Below, piece after piece: positions 42,458-51,975 of a stretch of DNA of 64,000 bases (position 1 is the stretch's first letter; each line of letters opens with the position of its first letter). The stretch lies in the NCBI GenBank assembly GCA_015057505.1, contig SVEG01000004.1:62001-126000 (forward strand), written 5' to 3'. The notes beneath the pieces are model-generated. The model had not been told where the DNA came from and searched no databases. It worked only from the letters and a program-made list of their open reading frames with translations. Made by a program: the position numbers and the translations under genes. Origin of the DNA: Lachnospiraceae bacterium. GTDB taxonomy: Bacteria; Bacillota; Clostridia; Lachnospirales; Lachnospiraceae.

Positions 42458-42961
42458 TTATCTTACAATTCCGAGAATCTGCAAAATATCCTCCTGCTTC
42501 TTTTCCATCAAAGAAGCTTCCTCCTCAGTCATATGATCATATCCGAATAAGTGCAACATACTATGTGCGGCAAGGAATGCAACTTCCCTTTTTGCGCCAT
42601 GACCGTACTTTTCTGCCTGCTCCATTGCCTTTTCAAGAGAAATAACAATATCTCCGAGAATAAGTTCACCTGTCTCGGGATTAAAACAGTCCTCCTCTGT
42701 TTCACATCCTGAAAAATCTGCCGGTGTCTCGTAGGAAATCATCGGAAACGACAATACATCTGTAGCTGAGTCTATATTGCGAAACTCTTTATTAAGTTTA
42801 TGAATGTTTTCGTTATCTGTCAAGAGTATATTTAATTCTATTTCATACGGACACTCTGCATAATCCAAAGCAGCATTCACAACCTGTTCAAGTAACTCCT
42901 CATACTTTCCTTCAAGTTCGTCAATTATGAAATCCGTCTCTTTGTCAATAGTAAGTGTCAA
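42458..42961 (-). CDS. ybeY: endoribonuclease YbeY
   Basis: A 167-residue zinc metalloendoribonuclease needed for 16S rRNA 3'-end maturation. The metal motif is in FLAAHSMLHLFGYDH; three His are kept, with HS in place of the usual HG. The ELILGDIVISLEKAMEQAEKYGHG block is also typical. The start is TTG with GGAGG about 10 bp upstream. It follows the HD membrane protein in the yqfC-yqfD-phoH-HD-ybeY group. Confidence 0.94.
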   Translation of the reverse strand: MTLTIDKETDFIIDELEGKYEELLEQVVNAALDYAECPYEIELNILLTDNENIHKLNKEFRNIDSATDVLSFPMISYETPADFSGCETEEDCFNPETGELILGDIVISLEKAMEQAEKYGHGAKREVAFLAAHSMLHLFGYDHMTEEEASLMEKKQEDILQILGIVR

Positions 42962-42987
42962 TTTAAAACAACCTCCGTTATAATTAT

Positions 42988-44223
42988 TTATTCAAAAAGC
43001 TCCTCCGGAACTTCAAGCGGTTCATCAAGTATCAAATCATCCACATCGCCGGTACCGTCTTTTTTGCGCCATGCACCACAAAATGCATCTTTGATTTTAT
43101 TAAGATCTCCCGCCGTCAAATCGCATACATCGAGATATCCTTTTGAAATACGCAGTGCAAGAATTTTGTCTATAAGTTTAACTTTATCAGGTATCGGGGT
43201 ACCCTTTTTCTTCATGCCGTCCATGGTACTTATTATTGTATCCGCAAGCATAACAATTGCAGATTCTTTGGTAGCAGGTTTGGCTATATTAATGTTGTGC
43301 TCCTTTATTATATCTATAACAGCCTCGGGGACATTATTTTCATTACAAATTTCAATACCTTTTTTAATATAATTACCGCCGAGACCTTGTCCTATTTCAT
43401 GATAAAGTGCGCCTGCTTTAACAAGTTTTTCATTGATTCCCGCTGCCTTAGCCGCATGGCCCGCAAGCTTTGCAACAACCTTTGAATGTTCGTAAACAGC
43501 CGGGTTTCTATCCTTAAGTTCCTCAATCGGCTTAAAGGAATCTTCACAAATTGCAACAAGTTTTTTATCAAGATTAAAATTTATGGTACGTGCAACAAAC
43601 GGGAAAAAGCACAAAAATACAAGCACCTGCACGGCTCCGCCTATCAATCCGGTAACAAAATCATTCCCTAACAATTCTCCATATGTATAATAGTTTAGTC
43701 CAACATAAAACATAGCGTAAACTGCCACAAGACTAAAACTTCCGACAATAAGTCTGATTGTGCTTTTAAATGTAACAGCAAGGAAGCTGCCCACAACACC
43801 GAAAATCAAATATAACAAAATTGCTTCTACCGGATCAAGGCCAAACAAAACAGTAACAACCGAATATAATACCATCGATGCAAGTCCTGTTTTAATACCG
43901 AAAAGAATTGTAAGAAGCATGGGAACCGCACAAATCGGTCTGTATACAGCCGGAAGATTCATTCCAAAAATCAATATTGCCAGATTGAATACATGATAAA
44001 AAATAATCAAAAATGCAAAACCCGGTGCTTTTAAATGTGTACTGTCACTTTTCTGCAATAAAATCCAAAGATAAAATGCCGTAAGCAGAATACCATATAT
44101 GCAAATAATTATCATTTCATTCTGCATTTTATAATCCTTGTAAAGAAGGCATCCAAGAATCAGTCCTAGAACGGATGATAACAAGATTCCGATACAAATT
44201 ATAACTTTCGATTTTTTTATCAT
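42988..44223 (-). CDS. short PgpH-like HD membrane protein with altered HD motif
   Basis: A 411-residue protein in the place of the c-di-AMP phosphodiesterase PgpH. It has about seven membrane helices (residues 5-215) and a C-terminal HD domain. It lacks the long extracytoplasmic domain of PgpH, which has about 700 residues. The motif normally HDIG is HEIGQ (His275, Glu276), and the later HHGT block is replaced by EHNIN, while KESAIVMLADTI is kept. Metal binding and activity may therefore be changed or lost. The surrounding gene order (phoH, ybeY) supports the family assignment. Confidence 0.82.
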   Translation of the reverse strand: MIKKSKVIICIGILLSSVLGLILGCLLYKDYKMQNEMIIICIYGILLTAFYLWILLQKSDSTHLKAPGFAFLIIFYHVFNLAILIFGMNLPAVYRPICAVPMLLTILFGIKTGLASMVLYSVVTVLFGLDPVEAILLYLIFGVVGSFLAVTFKSTIRLIVGSFSLVAVYAMFYVGLNYYTYGELLGNDFVTGLIGGAVQVLVFLCFFPFVARTINFNLDKKLVAICEDSFKPIEELKDRNPAVYEHSKVVAKLAGHAAKAAGINEKLVKAGALYHEIGQGLGGNYIKKGIEICNENNVPEAVIDIIKEHNINIAKPATKESAIVMLADTIISTMDGMKKKGTPIPDKVKLIDKILALRISKGYLDVCDLTAGDLNKIKDAFCGAWRKKDGTGDVDDLILDEPLEVPEELFE

Positions 44224-45233
44224 GAATTACCCTCTCTTTTCCCTTTTGTATATTGCTTTGTATTTTGCTTCCTGCTTTGTTTTTCTTCAAATTCTTCGTA
44301 AGCCTTGACAATCTTCTGTACGAGCGGATGTCTTACAACATCGACATTGGTAAGTGTAGAAATCGTAATATCATCTATTTTCCCAAGAACCTTAGTTGCA
44401 ACTTCAAGCCCTGAAACAGTTCCTGCCGGTAAATCCTTCTGTGATAAATCCCCGGTAACAACAACTTTTGATCCAAAACCAATTCTTGTAAGGAACATCT
44501 TCATCTGCGCAGGGGTTGTATTCTGCGCCTCATCAAGAATAATAAATGCATTATCAAGAGTACGTCCGCGCATATAAGCAAGCGGCGCAACTTCGATAAG
44601 ACCCTTTTCCATATTAGCCATAAAACTCTCTGCGCCCATTATTTGATAAAGTGCGTCATAAAGAGGCCTTAAGTACGGGTCAACCTTACTTTGTAAATCG
44701 CCCGGCAAAAAGCCAAGTTTCTCTCCTGCTTCAATTGCAGGACGTGTAAGAATGATTCTTCCTACTTCATCATTCTTAAATGCCTGAATTGCCATGGCCA
44801 TCGCAAGATAAGTCTTACCTGTTCCCGCAGGACCGATTCCGAATACAATCATCTTCTCTCTGATTGCATCTACATACTTCTTCTGTCCGAGAGTCTTCGG
44901 TTTAATAGGCTTGCCACCTATAGTCCTGCAAACCATATCCTCATCAATATCAAGAAGAACATTCTCCTTGGTTTCCATAGAAAGTGCAAGTGCGTAATCC
45001 ACATTCTGTTCCGTTATGGTATTGCCACGTTTTGAAAGCTCCACAAGCTGCAAGATAATCTGCTTAGCTCTCTCAACTGCAATGTCCGCACCAACTATCT
45101 TTATATCGGAATCCCTGTTAAGAATCGTTACATGTAAATGTTTCTCTATTTTCTTGGCAAATAAATCGAACTGTCCGAAAACATTACCGATATGTCCTGC
45201 CGGTATATCAATAATTGTCTCTATTACACTCAC
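44220..45233 (-). CDS. phoH: PhoH family ATPase
   Basis: A 337-residue PhoH-like protein. A KH-like N-terminal part (VRNRDSDIKIVGADIAVERAKQIILQL-like) is followed by the P-loop GIGPAGTGKTYLAMAMA and Walker B AFIILDEAQN, with TRIGFGSKVVVTGDLSQKDLP as sensor. Members are RNA-related ATPases next to ybeY in most bacteria. GTG start with AGAGGA upstream. Overlaps the HD gene by 4 bp. Confidence 0.93.
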   Translation of the reverse strand: MSVIETIIDIPAGHIGNVFGQFDLFAKKIEKHLHVTILNRDSDIKIVGADIAVERAKQIILQLVELSKRGNTITEQNVDYALALSMETKENVLLDIDEDMVCRTIGGKPIKPKTLGQKKYVDAIREKMIVFGIGPAGTGKTYLAMAMAIQAFKNDEVGRIILTRPAIEAGEKLGFLPGDLQSKVDPYLRPLYDALYQIMGAESFMANMEKGLIEVAPLAYMRGRTLDNAFIILDEAQNTTPAQMKMFLTRIGFGSKVVVTGDLSQKDLPAGTVSGLEVATKVLGKIDDITISTLTNVDVVRHPLVQKIVKAYEEFEEKQSRKQNTKQYTKGKREGNS

Positions 45234-45254
45234 AACAAATCATTCCTCTCTGTA

Positions 45255-46472
45255 TTACTCTGTATCGTTTTGCGGATACAAATCTTCTACCGAAACCGAC
45301 TTTCCAAACTCCTCGATAACGACGATATCGCCTTCAGCAATATAATTATTTCCCTCACGTCTTATTGTAACATTATTTTCAATAATTTGTACCCCTTTTT
45401 CAACTAATTCTTCAAAAAAATCATTGATATTTTTTGTCAAAATATTTTTTGCCTCTTCCTCTGTATATTTTTCTGTTTTTGTATTGTATTCATTATAGGA
45501 AATTGCATCAAAATATATAGGCAAATAAAAATTTTCTCCAAGCTTCAACTGTTTTTTTTCAATAACTCTGTCATAGGTGTAGTATTTTGCTCTTTGGCTG
45601 AACACATAAAAACTTTTGTTAAATATTGTTATTCCGTAAGACTTTTTTGAGTTTCCTGTATACTCTTTTGTTTTGTGCCGCATTTCCAATGATTCACTAT
45701 AATTATATACTGTTTTTGCCAGAATATCCGCATCCGCATTGCCATATTCCTGTTTAATAAGTTCACCGTATTCGTTATTTATTACAACATTGCCTGATAC
45801 AAGAATATCATTTGCTTTCACGTTGTCTCCGATTTTAACAATCGGTGTTCCGGTTCTTGTTATTATTGAAGTTATAACCCCTTCTTTATCCGCTATAATA
45901 TCGCTCATTTCAAACTCGCTTTTCGTAACAATGTCATAATCATAATTTTCCCTGATATGTACCGTTAGCCTTGTTCCTTCAAGCGATACAGACACCCATG
46001 TTATATCAAAAAAATCATTTCTTAGCATTTTTTCTATCTGCGTACAATCTAAATCACTCTTCATGCTTCCATGTTTTATATTATTTTTTTCAAGATACTC
46101 AAGCAGTACATCTTCCGTATATGTATATAAACCGTCAAAATGTATATCCCATACAAACAAAGATAATATATATATAATTACCGAAAATGCAGCAATTCCA
46201 ACCAAATATGCCTTTCGTCGCCTGTTTTTATAAACAAAAAAAGGATACCCCTTTTTCTTACGTATCCGTACTTTTGACTTTGTCTTTCTTGCTATATTCT
46301 TTAATTTATAAAAATCCGCAAGTGCTATATTAAGTGTATACATATTTTTTTTTGATACTATGTTCCATATCTCTATATTTTTCGCACTACATATGTTAAA
46401 AAAACGTTCCGGTTCCCTGCTGTCTACGGATATATTTAAATAACCTTTTAAAAGTTTATATATTCTTCTCAT
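45255..46472 (-). CDS. yqfD: sporulation protein YqfD
   Basis: A 405-residue protein with one membrane helix at about 92-110 and a large extracytoplasmic domain, starting RRIYKLLKGYLNISVDSREPERFFNICSAKNIEIWNI. YqfD is the mother-cell (sigma-E) sporulation protein, also called SpoIV-associated, found with YqfC. Later text (GTPIVKIGDNVKANDILVSG) fits the family. It lies 10 bp after yqfC and 22 bp before phoH. Confidence 0.93.
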   Translation of the reverse strand: MRRIYKLLKGYLNISVDSREPERFFNICSAKNIEIWNIVSKKNMYTLNIALADFYKLKNIARKTKSKVRIRKKKGYPFFVYKNRRRKAYLVGIAAFSVIIYILSLFVWDIHFDGLYTYTEDVLLEYLEKNNIKHGSMKSDLDCTQIEKMLRNDFFDITWVSVSLEGTRLTVHIRENYDYDIVTKSEFEMSDIIADKEGVITSIITRTGTPIVKIGDNVKANDILVSGNVVINNEYGELIKQEYGNADADILAKTVYNYSESLEMRHKTKEYTGNSKKSYGITIFNKSFYVFSQRAKYYTYDRVIEKKQLKLGENFYLPIYFDAISYNEYNTKTEKYTEEEAKNILTKNINDFFEELVEKGVQIIENNVTIRREGNNYIAEGDIVVIEEFGKSVSVEDLYPQNDTE

Positions 46473-46481
46473 GCTGCCATC

Positions 46482-46769
46482 CTAAAAATATTTGATTTCC
46501 TGAAAAATCCCTTTTACTTTCATTTTGTCCGAATCATAGGCTTCAATATATATTGATTTACCTGTAATAAATATTTTTCCATTCTTCCCTTGAAGCTTAA
46601 GACTTGAATCTGTGTATTCAATAATACTACGATAATTCTCAATAAAAATTCCCGTCTTACCAGTCATAATCATATATGTATTTCCCAAAATACAATCATC
46701 GGGCAATTGAAACGCTTTTACAAAATATTCTTTTAACTTTCCTGATTTATTTTCTTTCCTCTTATTCAC
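46482..46769 (-). CDS. yqfC: sporulation protein YqfC
   Basis: A 95-residue protein starting at GTG 46769, with AAAGGAAAA upstream. The family text is LPDDCILGNTYMIMTGKTGIFIENYRSIIEYTDSSLKLQGKNGKIFITGKSIYIEAYDSDKMKVKGIFQEIKYF. The longer frame to 46865 would cross the rpsU terminator and have a poor N-terminus, so it is rejected. The usual length in Bacillus is about 93. Sigma-E control is expected but no promoter was identified. Confidence 0.88.
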   Translation of the reverse strand: MNKRKENKSGKLKEYFVKAFQLPDDCILGNTYMIMTGKTGIFIENYRSIIEYTDSSLKLQGKNGKIFITGKSIYIEAYDSDKMKVKGIFQEIKYF

Positions 46770-46810
46770 GTTATTTTCCTTTGAATGTATTACACAAAAA
46801 TATATGCAAA

Positions 46811-46847
46811 AAACAAAAAAGACAGAACGAAAATCGTCCTGTCTTTT
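46811..46847 (-). terminator. rpsU terminator
   Basis: A stem of 9 bp (46817-46825 with 46839-46847) plus an inner ACGA/TCGT stem, followed on the minus strand by TTTTTTGTTTTTT. Confidence 0.9.
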
Positions 46848-46889
46848 AAATGTCGTTATGAACACAATTCCTATGATATAAGTATCATA

Positions 46890-47066
46890 TTAATTATATT
46901 TACGCTTTCTTGCAGCCTCAGATTTCTTCTTACGCTTAACACTGGGCTTCTCATAATGCTCTCTTTTACGAATCTCCTGCTGGATACCTGCTTTCGCACA
47001 ATTTCTCTTGAATCTGCGAAGTGCACTATCTAAAGTTTCGTTATCTTTTACGATTACATTTGACAT
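46890..47066 (-). CDS. rpsU: 30S ribosomal protein S21
   Basis: A 58-residue S21: [19 protein letters not shown], then [20 protein letters not shown] and a Lys/Arg-rich tail ([19 protein letters not shown]). It joins the platform of the 30S subunit near the anti-Shine-Dalgarno. ATG 47066 is preceded by GGAGGTTAGGTG. It has its own promoter and terminator, and lies before the yqfC group as in many Firmicutes. Confidence 0.96.
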   Translation of the reverse strand: MSNVIVKDNETLDSALRRFKRNCAKAGIQQEIRKREHYEKPSVKRKKKSEAARKRKYN

Positions 47067-47148
47067 AGTATCACACCTAACCTCCCTCCAGTTGTGTATT
47101 GTCGTGCATAATACAACTGTTTGGGTATTTTTTCATTGCACTATTAGC

Positions 47149-47176
47149 ATTATAGCATAATTTATACATTCGTCAA
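47149..47176 (-). promoter_or_regulatory. rpsU promoter
   Basis: On the minus strand: TTGACG (47171-47176), 16 bp, TATAAT (47149-47154) with extended TGC. Confidence 0.88.
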
Positions 47177-47216
47177 CTATTTTTTTTATTTTTTTGCAAG
47201 TGCATTATTATTTTAA

Positions 47217-49874
47217 TTAGTTAATCTGTGCTTCGATAACTTTAACTGCTTCCTTAAGTGCTGCATCTATTCCTGATGCGTTCTTACCGCCGGCCTGTGC
47301 CATGTTCGGACGTCCGCCGCCGCCACCGCCAACAAGACCTGCAATTGACTTAATAATATTGCCTGCATGACAGCCTGCCTTTTCAGCCTCAGGAGTTACC
47401 ATAACAATAAGGTTAACCTTATCTGCGCCCTGTGAAGATGCAAGAACTACAACTCCCTCTCCAAGCTTCTCTTTAAGCTGGTCACCGAGGTTACGAAGAC
47501 CGTTCATATCAACGTCTGCAACAGATGTAATAAGCGCCTTAACACCCTTGATATCCTGAACCTGATTCATAACATCACCGAGTGAGTTATTGGCAAGTTT
47601 AGCCTTTAACTTCTCATTCTCGCTACTAAGAGTCTTAATCTCTTCAAGAAGGCTCTCAATCTTCTTAACAAGGTTGACAGGTTCTGCCTTTGCAGCCTTA
47701 GCCGCCTTAAGAAGTTCTTCTTCCTGAGTTTTATAATATTCAAATACGCCGTCTGCGGTAATTGCTTCAATTCTTCTTACTCCGGCTGCAATACCGTTTT
47801 CAGAGAGAATCTTAAATGCAGTAATTGTACCAGTGTTGGCAACATGTGTACCACCACAAAGCTCTTTGCTGAACTCGCCCATACATACAACACGTACAGT
47901 CTCACCGTACTTCTCACCGAAAAGTGCCTTTGCACCTGTCTTTTTAGCATCATCAATTGACATCTCTGCTGTGTTAACATCAAGAGCATTCTTAATCTGC
48001 TTGTTAACGATTGCTTCAACCTTCTCAATCTCTTCCTTTGTCATAGCCGAGAAATGAGTAAAATCAAAACGAAGTCTGTCAGCAGTAACAAGTGAACCCG
48101 CCTGTTCAACATGTGTTCCGAGAACAACTCTCAGTGCCTCCTGTAAAAGGTGTGTTGCACTATGGTTCTTACCGATTGCAGCTCTTCTGTCAGTATCAAT
48201 CTTAAGCGTTACCTTATCGGTAATTGAGAACATACCGCTCTCAACATATCCAACATGACCGATTCTTCCACCTTTTAACTTAATTGTATCTTTAACAACA
48301 AATACTGAATCGCCCTTGGTAATTACACCTGTATCAGCTGTCTGTCCACCCATGGTTGCATAGAAAGGCGTCTCGTCAACAATAATAGTTCCCTCGTCAC
48401 CTTCTGTAAGTGTGGCAACAATAGCACTGTCAGTTGTAAGTACGCTGATTTCTGACTTGTACTCTGCTTTATCATATCCTACAAATTCAGATGTTATTGC
48501 AGGATTAATCTCATCATAAACCGTTGCATCTGCGCCCATATAATTAGTTACGGCACGTGCATTTCTTGCAGTTTCCTTCTGGATACGCATTGCCTTTTCA
48601 AAGCCTTCCATATCGATTACAAAGCCTTTTTCTGCAAGAATCTCTTCTGTTAAATCAATCGGAAATCCGTAAGTATCATATAACTTAAATGCGTCCTCAC
48701 CACTTAATGTCTTGCCGCCTGACTTAACAAGCTCATCTTCCATATCGGCAAGAATACTAAGTCCCTGATCAATAGTCTTGTTGAACTTTTCTTCTTCAAT
48801 TGTGAGAACCTTAAGGATATACTCCTTCTTCTCCTCAAGTTCAGGATATCCGTCCTTGGATTCTGCAATAACAGTCTCGCAAAGCTTAGCAAGGAAAAGT
48901 CCTTGGATTCCAAGTAACCTTCCGTGTCTTGCCGCACGGCGAAGTAATCTTCTGAGTACATATCCACGACCTTCGTTAGACGGGATAATACCGTCTGAAG
49001 TCATAAATGTAACTGAACGGATATGGTCTGTGATAAGACGGATTGAAACATCTTTCTTATCGTCTGTCTGATACTCAACACCTGCAAGCTGACAGATTCT
49101 GTCACGGATTGCTTTCATTGTATCAATATCAAATACAGAAGTAACATCCTGAACAACTACAGCAAGACGCTCAAGTCCCATTCCTGTATCGATGTTCTTC
49201 ATGGCAAGTTCTTCGTAATGTCCGTTGCCATCACTCTCAAACTGTGTAAATACGTTATTCCATACTTCCATGAAACGGTCACAATCACAGCCAACCTTAC
49301 AGTCAGGCTTACCGCATCCGTACTTAATTCCCCTGTCATAATAAATCTCTGTACAAGGACCACAAGGACCTGCACCATGCTCCCAAAAGTTATCACATTT
49401 GCCGTCTTCATCTCTGTAAAAACGTGTAATCTTCTCTGCCGGCACACCTATCTCGTCCGTCCAAATCTTGAAAGCCTCGTCATCCTCAAAATAAATCGAG
49501 GGATAAAGTCTCTCAGGCTCCATACCGATAACCTTAGTTAAAAACTCCCATGACCACTCAATCGCCTCATGCTTAAAATAATCACCAAAAGAGAAATTAC
49601 CGAGCATCTCAAAGAAAGTAAGATGTCTTGCTGTCTTACCTACATTGTCGATATCGCCTGTTCTGATACACTTCTGACAGGTTGTAATTCTCTTGCGGGG
49701 AGGAATCTCCTGACCCGTAAAATAAGGCTTAAGGGGTGCCATACCTGCATTTATTAATAATAAGCTCTTGTCATTATTAGGCACAAGTGAAAAACTGTTG
49801 AGCCTTAAATGATCCTTGCTCTCAAAAAACTCAAGATACATTCTTCTGAGTTCGTTCAAACCATAATTCTTCAC
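47217..49874 (-). CDS. alaS: alanyl-tRNA synthetase
   Basis: An 885-residue class II synthetase. The N-terminal catalytic part has ELRRMYLEFFESKDHLRL, and motif 2 and 3 follow. The editing domain carries HSATHLLQEAL and CGGTHV zinc/editing residues. The C-terminal part has the coiled coil and DHHA1 domain (GGGGGGRPNMAQAGG). The start is GTG with AGGAGGAA upstream. It is last in tyrS-small ORF-alaS. No T-box leader is visible. Confidence 0.97.
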   Translation of the reverse strand: MKNYGLNELRRMYLEFFESKDHLRLNSFSLVPNNDKSLLLINAGMAPLKPYFTGQEIPPRKRITTCQKCIRTGDIDNVGKTARHLTFFEMLGNFSFGDYFKHEAIEWSWEFLTKVIGMEPERLYPSIYFEDDEAFKIWTDEIGVPAEKITRFYRDEDGKCDNFWEHGAGPCGPCTEIYYDRGIKYGCGKPDCKVGCDCDRFMEVWNNVFTQFESDGNGHYEELAMKNIDTGMGLERLAVVVQDVTSVFDIDTMKAIRDRICQLAGVEYQTDDKKDVSIRLITDHIRSVTFMTSDGIIPSNEGRGYVLRRLLRRAARHGRLLGIQGLFLAKLCETVIAESKDGYPELEEKKEYILKVLTIEEEKFNKTIDQGLSILADMEDELVKSGGKTLSGEDAFKLYDTYGFPIDLTEEILAEKGFVIDMEGFEKAMRIQKETARNARAVTNYMGADATVYDEINPAITSEFVGYDKAEYKSEISVLTTDSAIVATLTEGDEGTIIVDETPFYATMGGQTADTGVITKGDSVFVVKDTIKLKGGRIGHVGYVESGMFSITDKVTLKIDTDRRAAIGKNHSATHLLQEALRVVLGTHVEQAGSLVTADRLRFDFTHFSAMTKEEIEKVEAIVNKQIKNALDVNTAEMSIDDAKKTGAKALFGEKYGETVRVVCMGEFSKELCGGTHVANTGTITAFKILSENGIAAGVRRIEAITADGVFEYYKTQEEELLKAAKAAKAEPVNLVKKIESLLEEIKTLSSENEKLKAKLANNSLGDVMNQVQDIKGVKALITSVADVDMNGLRNLGDQLKEKLGEGVVVLASSQGADKVNLIVMVTPEAEKAGCHAGNIIKSIAGLVGGGGGGRPNMAQAGGKNASGIDAALKEAVKVIEAQIN

Positions 49875-49890
49875 AATAAGTTCCTCCTGC

Positions 49891-50034
49891 TTACTCTTCG
49901 CTTCCGTTTAAAGCATCCTTTTTATTCTTTCTCACTCTTAATGTCTTACCAAGCATAATTCCGCCAAACGCAACTGCTGCAATTCCTACAAAACAAATAA
50001 GATAATTAAACAAACTGTTAAATACTTCTATCAT
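49891..50034 (-). CDS. 47-residue membrane protein between tyrS and alaS
   Basis: A small ORF with ATG at 50034 and AAGGAGGC upstream. It encodes MIEVFNSLFNYLICFVGIAA, a hydrophobic stretch to GGIMLGK, then a basic RVRKNKKDALNGSEE tail: one helix with the positive side in the cytoplasm. It lies 15 bp after tyrS and 17 bp before alaS, and its stop region overlaps the alaS ribosome binding site. A complete signal set supports translation. Function is unknown. Confidence 0.8.
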   Translation of the reverse strand: MIEVFNSLFNYLICFVGIAAVAFGGIMLGKTLRVRKNKKDALNGSEE

Positions 50035-50048
50035 AATGACAGCCTCCT

Positions 50049-51281
50049 TTATTTTGCTTTAATCTGATGGAAACCTTTCTTACCCTTCTTGATAACAAGT
50101 GCGCCATCGGCATCAAAATCATTACTTGTAAATACCTTGTCAAACTCTGTTACCTTAACATCATTAACCGTAATACCACCCTGCTGGATAAGTCTTCTCG
50201 CCTCTGATCTTGTGGGAGCAAGCTTAGTATCAACAAGAAGTGTAATCAAATCCTTACCTGCATCAAGTTCTGCTTTATCATAAAGTGTTGTAGGCATGTC
50301 CTCACTCTTACCACCACCTGCAAATACTGCTCTTGCAGCTTCCTGAGCCTTAGTAGCCTCTTCTTCTCCGTGAACAATCTTCGTAATTTCAAAAGCAAGT
50401 ACTTCTTTAGCTTTATTAATCTCGGCACCCTCAAGTGCACCGAGTCTTCTAACCTCGTCCATCGGAAGAAATGTTAAAAGTCCGAGGCACTCCTCAACCT
50501 TAACATCTTCGATATTTCTCCAGTACTGGTAAAACTCGTAAGGTGATGTTTTCTCAGGATTTAACCAAACAGCCCCCTTCATGGTCTTGCCCATCTTAAT
50601 GCCTTCACTTGTTGTAAGAAGCTTAAATGTAAGACCGTATGCCGGCTTCTGTTCCTTTCTTCTGATAAGTTCAACACCACCGATGATATTTGACCACTGG
50701 TCATTACCACCAAGTTCGAGGCAACAACCGTAATCCTTATGAAGCTTCCAGAAATCATATGACTGCATTAACATATAGTTAAATTCAAAGAAAGTAAGAC
50801 CCTTCTCCATTCTCTGCTTATAACATTCCGCAGTAAGCATCTTGTTAACAGAAAAATGCACACCTATTTCACGCAAGAAATCAACATAATTAAGATCTAA
50901 AAGCCAATCCGCGTTATTCGCAATAATAGCCTTATCATTATCAAAATCAATAAACTTTGAAAGCTGCCTGTGAAAACATTCTGCATTGTGCATAATTGTC
51001 TCTTTTGTCATCATTGTACGCATGTCAGATTTGCCTGTCGGGTCACCAATCATGGTTGTGCCGCCGCCAAGCAACGCAATCGGTCTGTGGCCTGCTCTCT
51101 GCATGTGCATCATAGCCATAACTGTAAGGAAATGACCTGCCGTAAGACTGTCTGCAGTCGCATCAAAGCCTATATAAAACGTTACTTTTTCCTTTCCAAG
51201 TAATTCACGAACCTCATCTTCGTGGGTAACCTGCTCGATAAATCCTCTCTCAAGCAATATGTCGTAAACATTAGTCGACAT
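50049..51281 (-). CDS. tyrS: tyrosyl-tRNA synthetase
   Basis: A 410-residue class I synthetase of the TyrS type. The HIGH-like motif is in [17 protein letters not shown], and the KMSKS equivalent is [20 protein letters not shown] and [13 protein letters not shown] belong to the tyrosine site. The C-terminal S4-like domain ([17 protein letters not shown]) binds tRNA. The ATG has AGGAGGAA. The 100 bases upstream are too short and lack the conserved core for a T-box. Confidence 0.97.
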   Translation of the reverse strand: MSTNVYDILLERGFIEQVTHEDEVRELLGKEKVTFYIGFDATADSLTAGHFLTVMAMMHMQRAGHRPIALLGGGTTMIGDPTGKSDMRTMMTKETIMHNAECFHRQLSKFIDFDNDKAIIANNADWLLDLNYVDFLREIGVHFSVNKMLTAECYKQRMEKGLTFFEFNYMLMQSYDFWKLHKDYGCCLELGGNDQWSNIIGGVELIRRKEQKPAYGLTFKLLTTSEGIKMGKTMKGAVWLNPEKTSPYEFYQYWRNIEDVKVEECLGLLTFLPMDEVRRLGALEGAEINKAKEVLAFEITKIVHGEEEATKAQEAARAVFAGGGKSEDMPTTLYDKAELDAGKDLITLLVDTKLAPTRSEARRLIQQGGITVNDVKVTEFDKVFTSNDFDADGALVIKKGKKGFHQIKAK

Positions 51282-51381
51282 AATCCATTCCTCCTGTTGT
51301 CAATATATTGAAAATTTGCTTTAAATTTAGTCTGCAATTACCTTTTAATGTATCACAACAAAGCTTCTTTGTAAAGGAATT

Positions 51382-51963
51382 TTAATCCTCTAAGAAGTAC
51401 CTTTCAGCATAATCATATGTTTTCTCTTTGGTAAGTCTTACATATTCTCTGTTATACGAAAGACCGTCAAGTGCCTCACTTGCGTTTTTTGCCGCAGTAA
51501 TTGCTAAACGCTCCCGCTCTGTCTTAAAGTAATTGTGCTCCTGTCTGAGTTGTTCCTTGCTACTTAAAGACTGTTCATCAAAATATAGTTCATATATCCT
51601 ATTGAGTTGTTCATCCCAAACGCCTTTTTCGTATTTAGCGGCACTTAGTGCACTGTTGCTTTCTGTTACATTCTCCCATACTTCCTCTATCTGTTTCTCA
51701 ATCAATTGCAATTCATTATAATATTTTTCTTTTGAAATCCCATTATTAATAGGCCCTCTGACAGAAGAAGGCTCTTCTAAGTTGTCACTTGTAGACACGT
51801 CTTCACGCATACTACTTGTTTGCTCAGAATTATTATCAGAAGATATATACAAATTATTTCTCCTATTACCGATAATACTTTTGGTAATAAAAGTTGATAA
51901 GCATCCCAGAATAACAATACACGTAAACAAACCGATTATATTACGAATACTTTTTTTGTCCAT
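51382..51963 (-). CDS. membrane-anchored protein, LprI/DUF1311-like
   Basis: A 193-residue protein with an N-terminal helix (residues about 9-31) and an extracytoplasmic Ser/Glu-rich linker to residue 75. The rest (WDEQLNRIYELYFDEQSLSSKEQLRQEHNYFKTERERLAITAAKN ... TKEKTYDYAERYFLED) follows the LprI/DUF1311 pattern of small lysozyme-inhibitor-like domains, but the family's cysteines are absent. This is a tentative resemblance. It follows rnhA by 12 bp. Confidence 0.62.
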   Translation of the reverse strand: MDKKSIRNIIGLFTCIVILGCLSTFITKSIIGNRRNNLYISSDNNSEQTSSMREDVSTSDNLEEPSSVRGPINNGISKEKYYNELQLIEKQIEEVWENVTESNSALSAAKYEKGVWDEQLNRIYELYFDEQSLSSKEQLRQEHNYFKTERERLAITAAKNASEALDGLSYNREYVRLTKEKTYDYAERYFLED

Positions 51964-51975
51964 ATTAATCCTCCG

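Noticed and set aside
46770-46865. Longer N-terminus of YqfC
   Set aside because: It would run through the rpsU terminator and give an untypical leader; GTG 46769 has a ribosome binding site and gives the family length.
51282-51381. T-box riboswitch in front of tyrS
   Set aside because: The gap is only 100 bases and lacks the conserved T-box core and a terminator/antiterminator pair.
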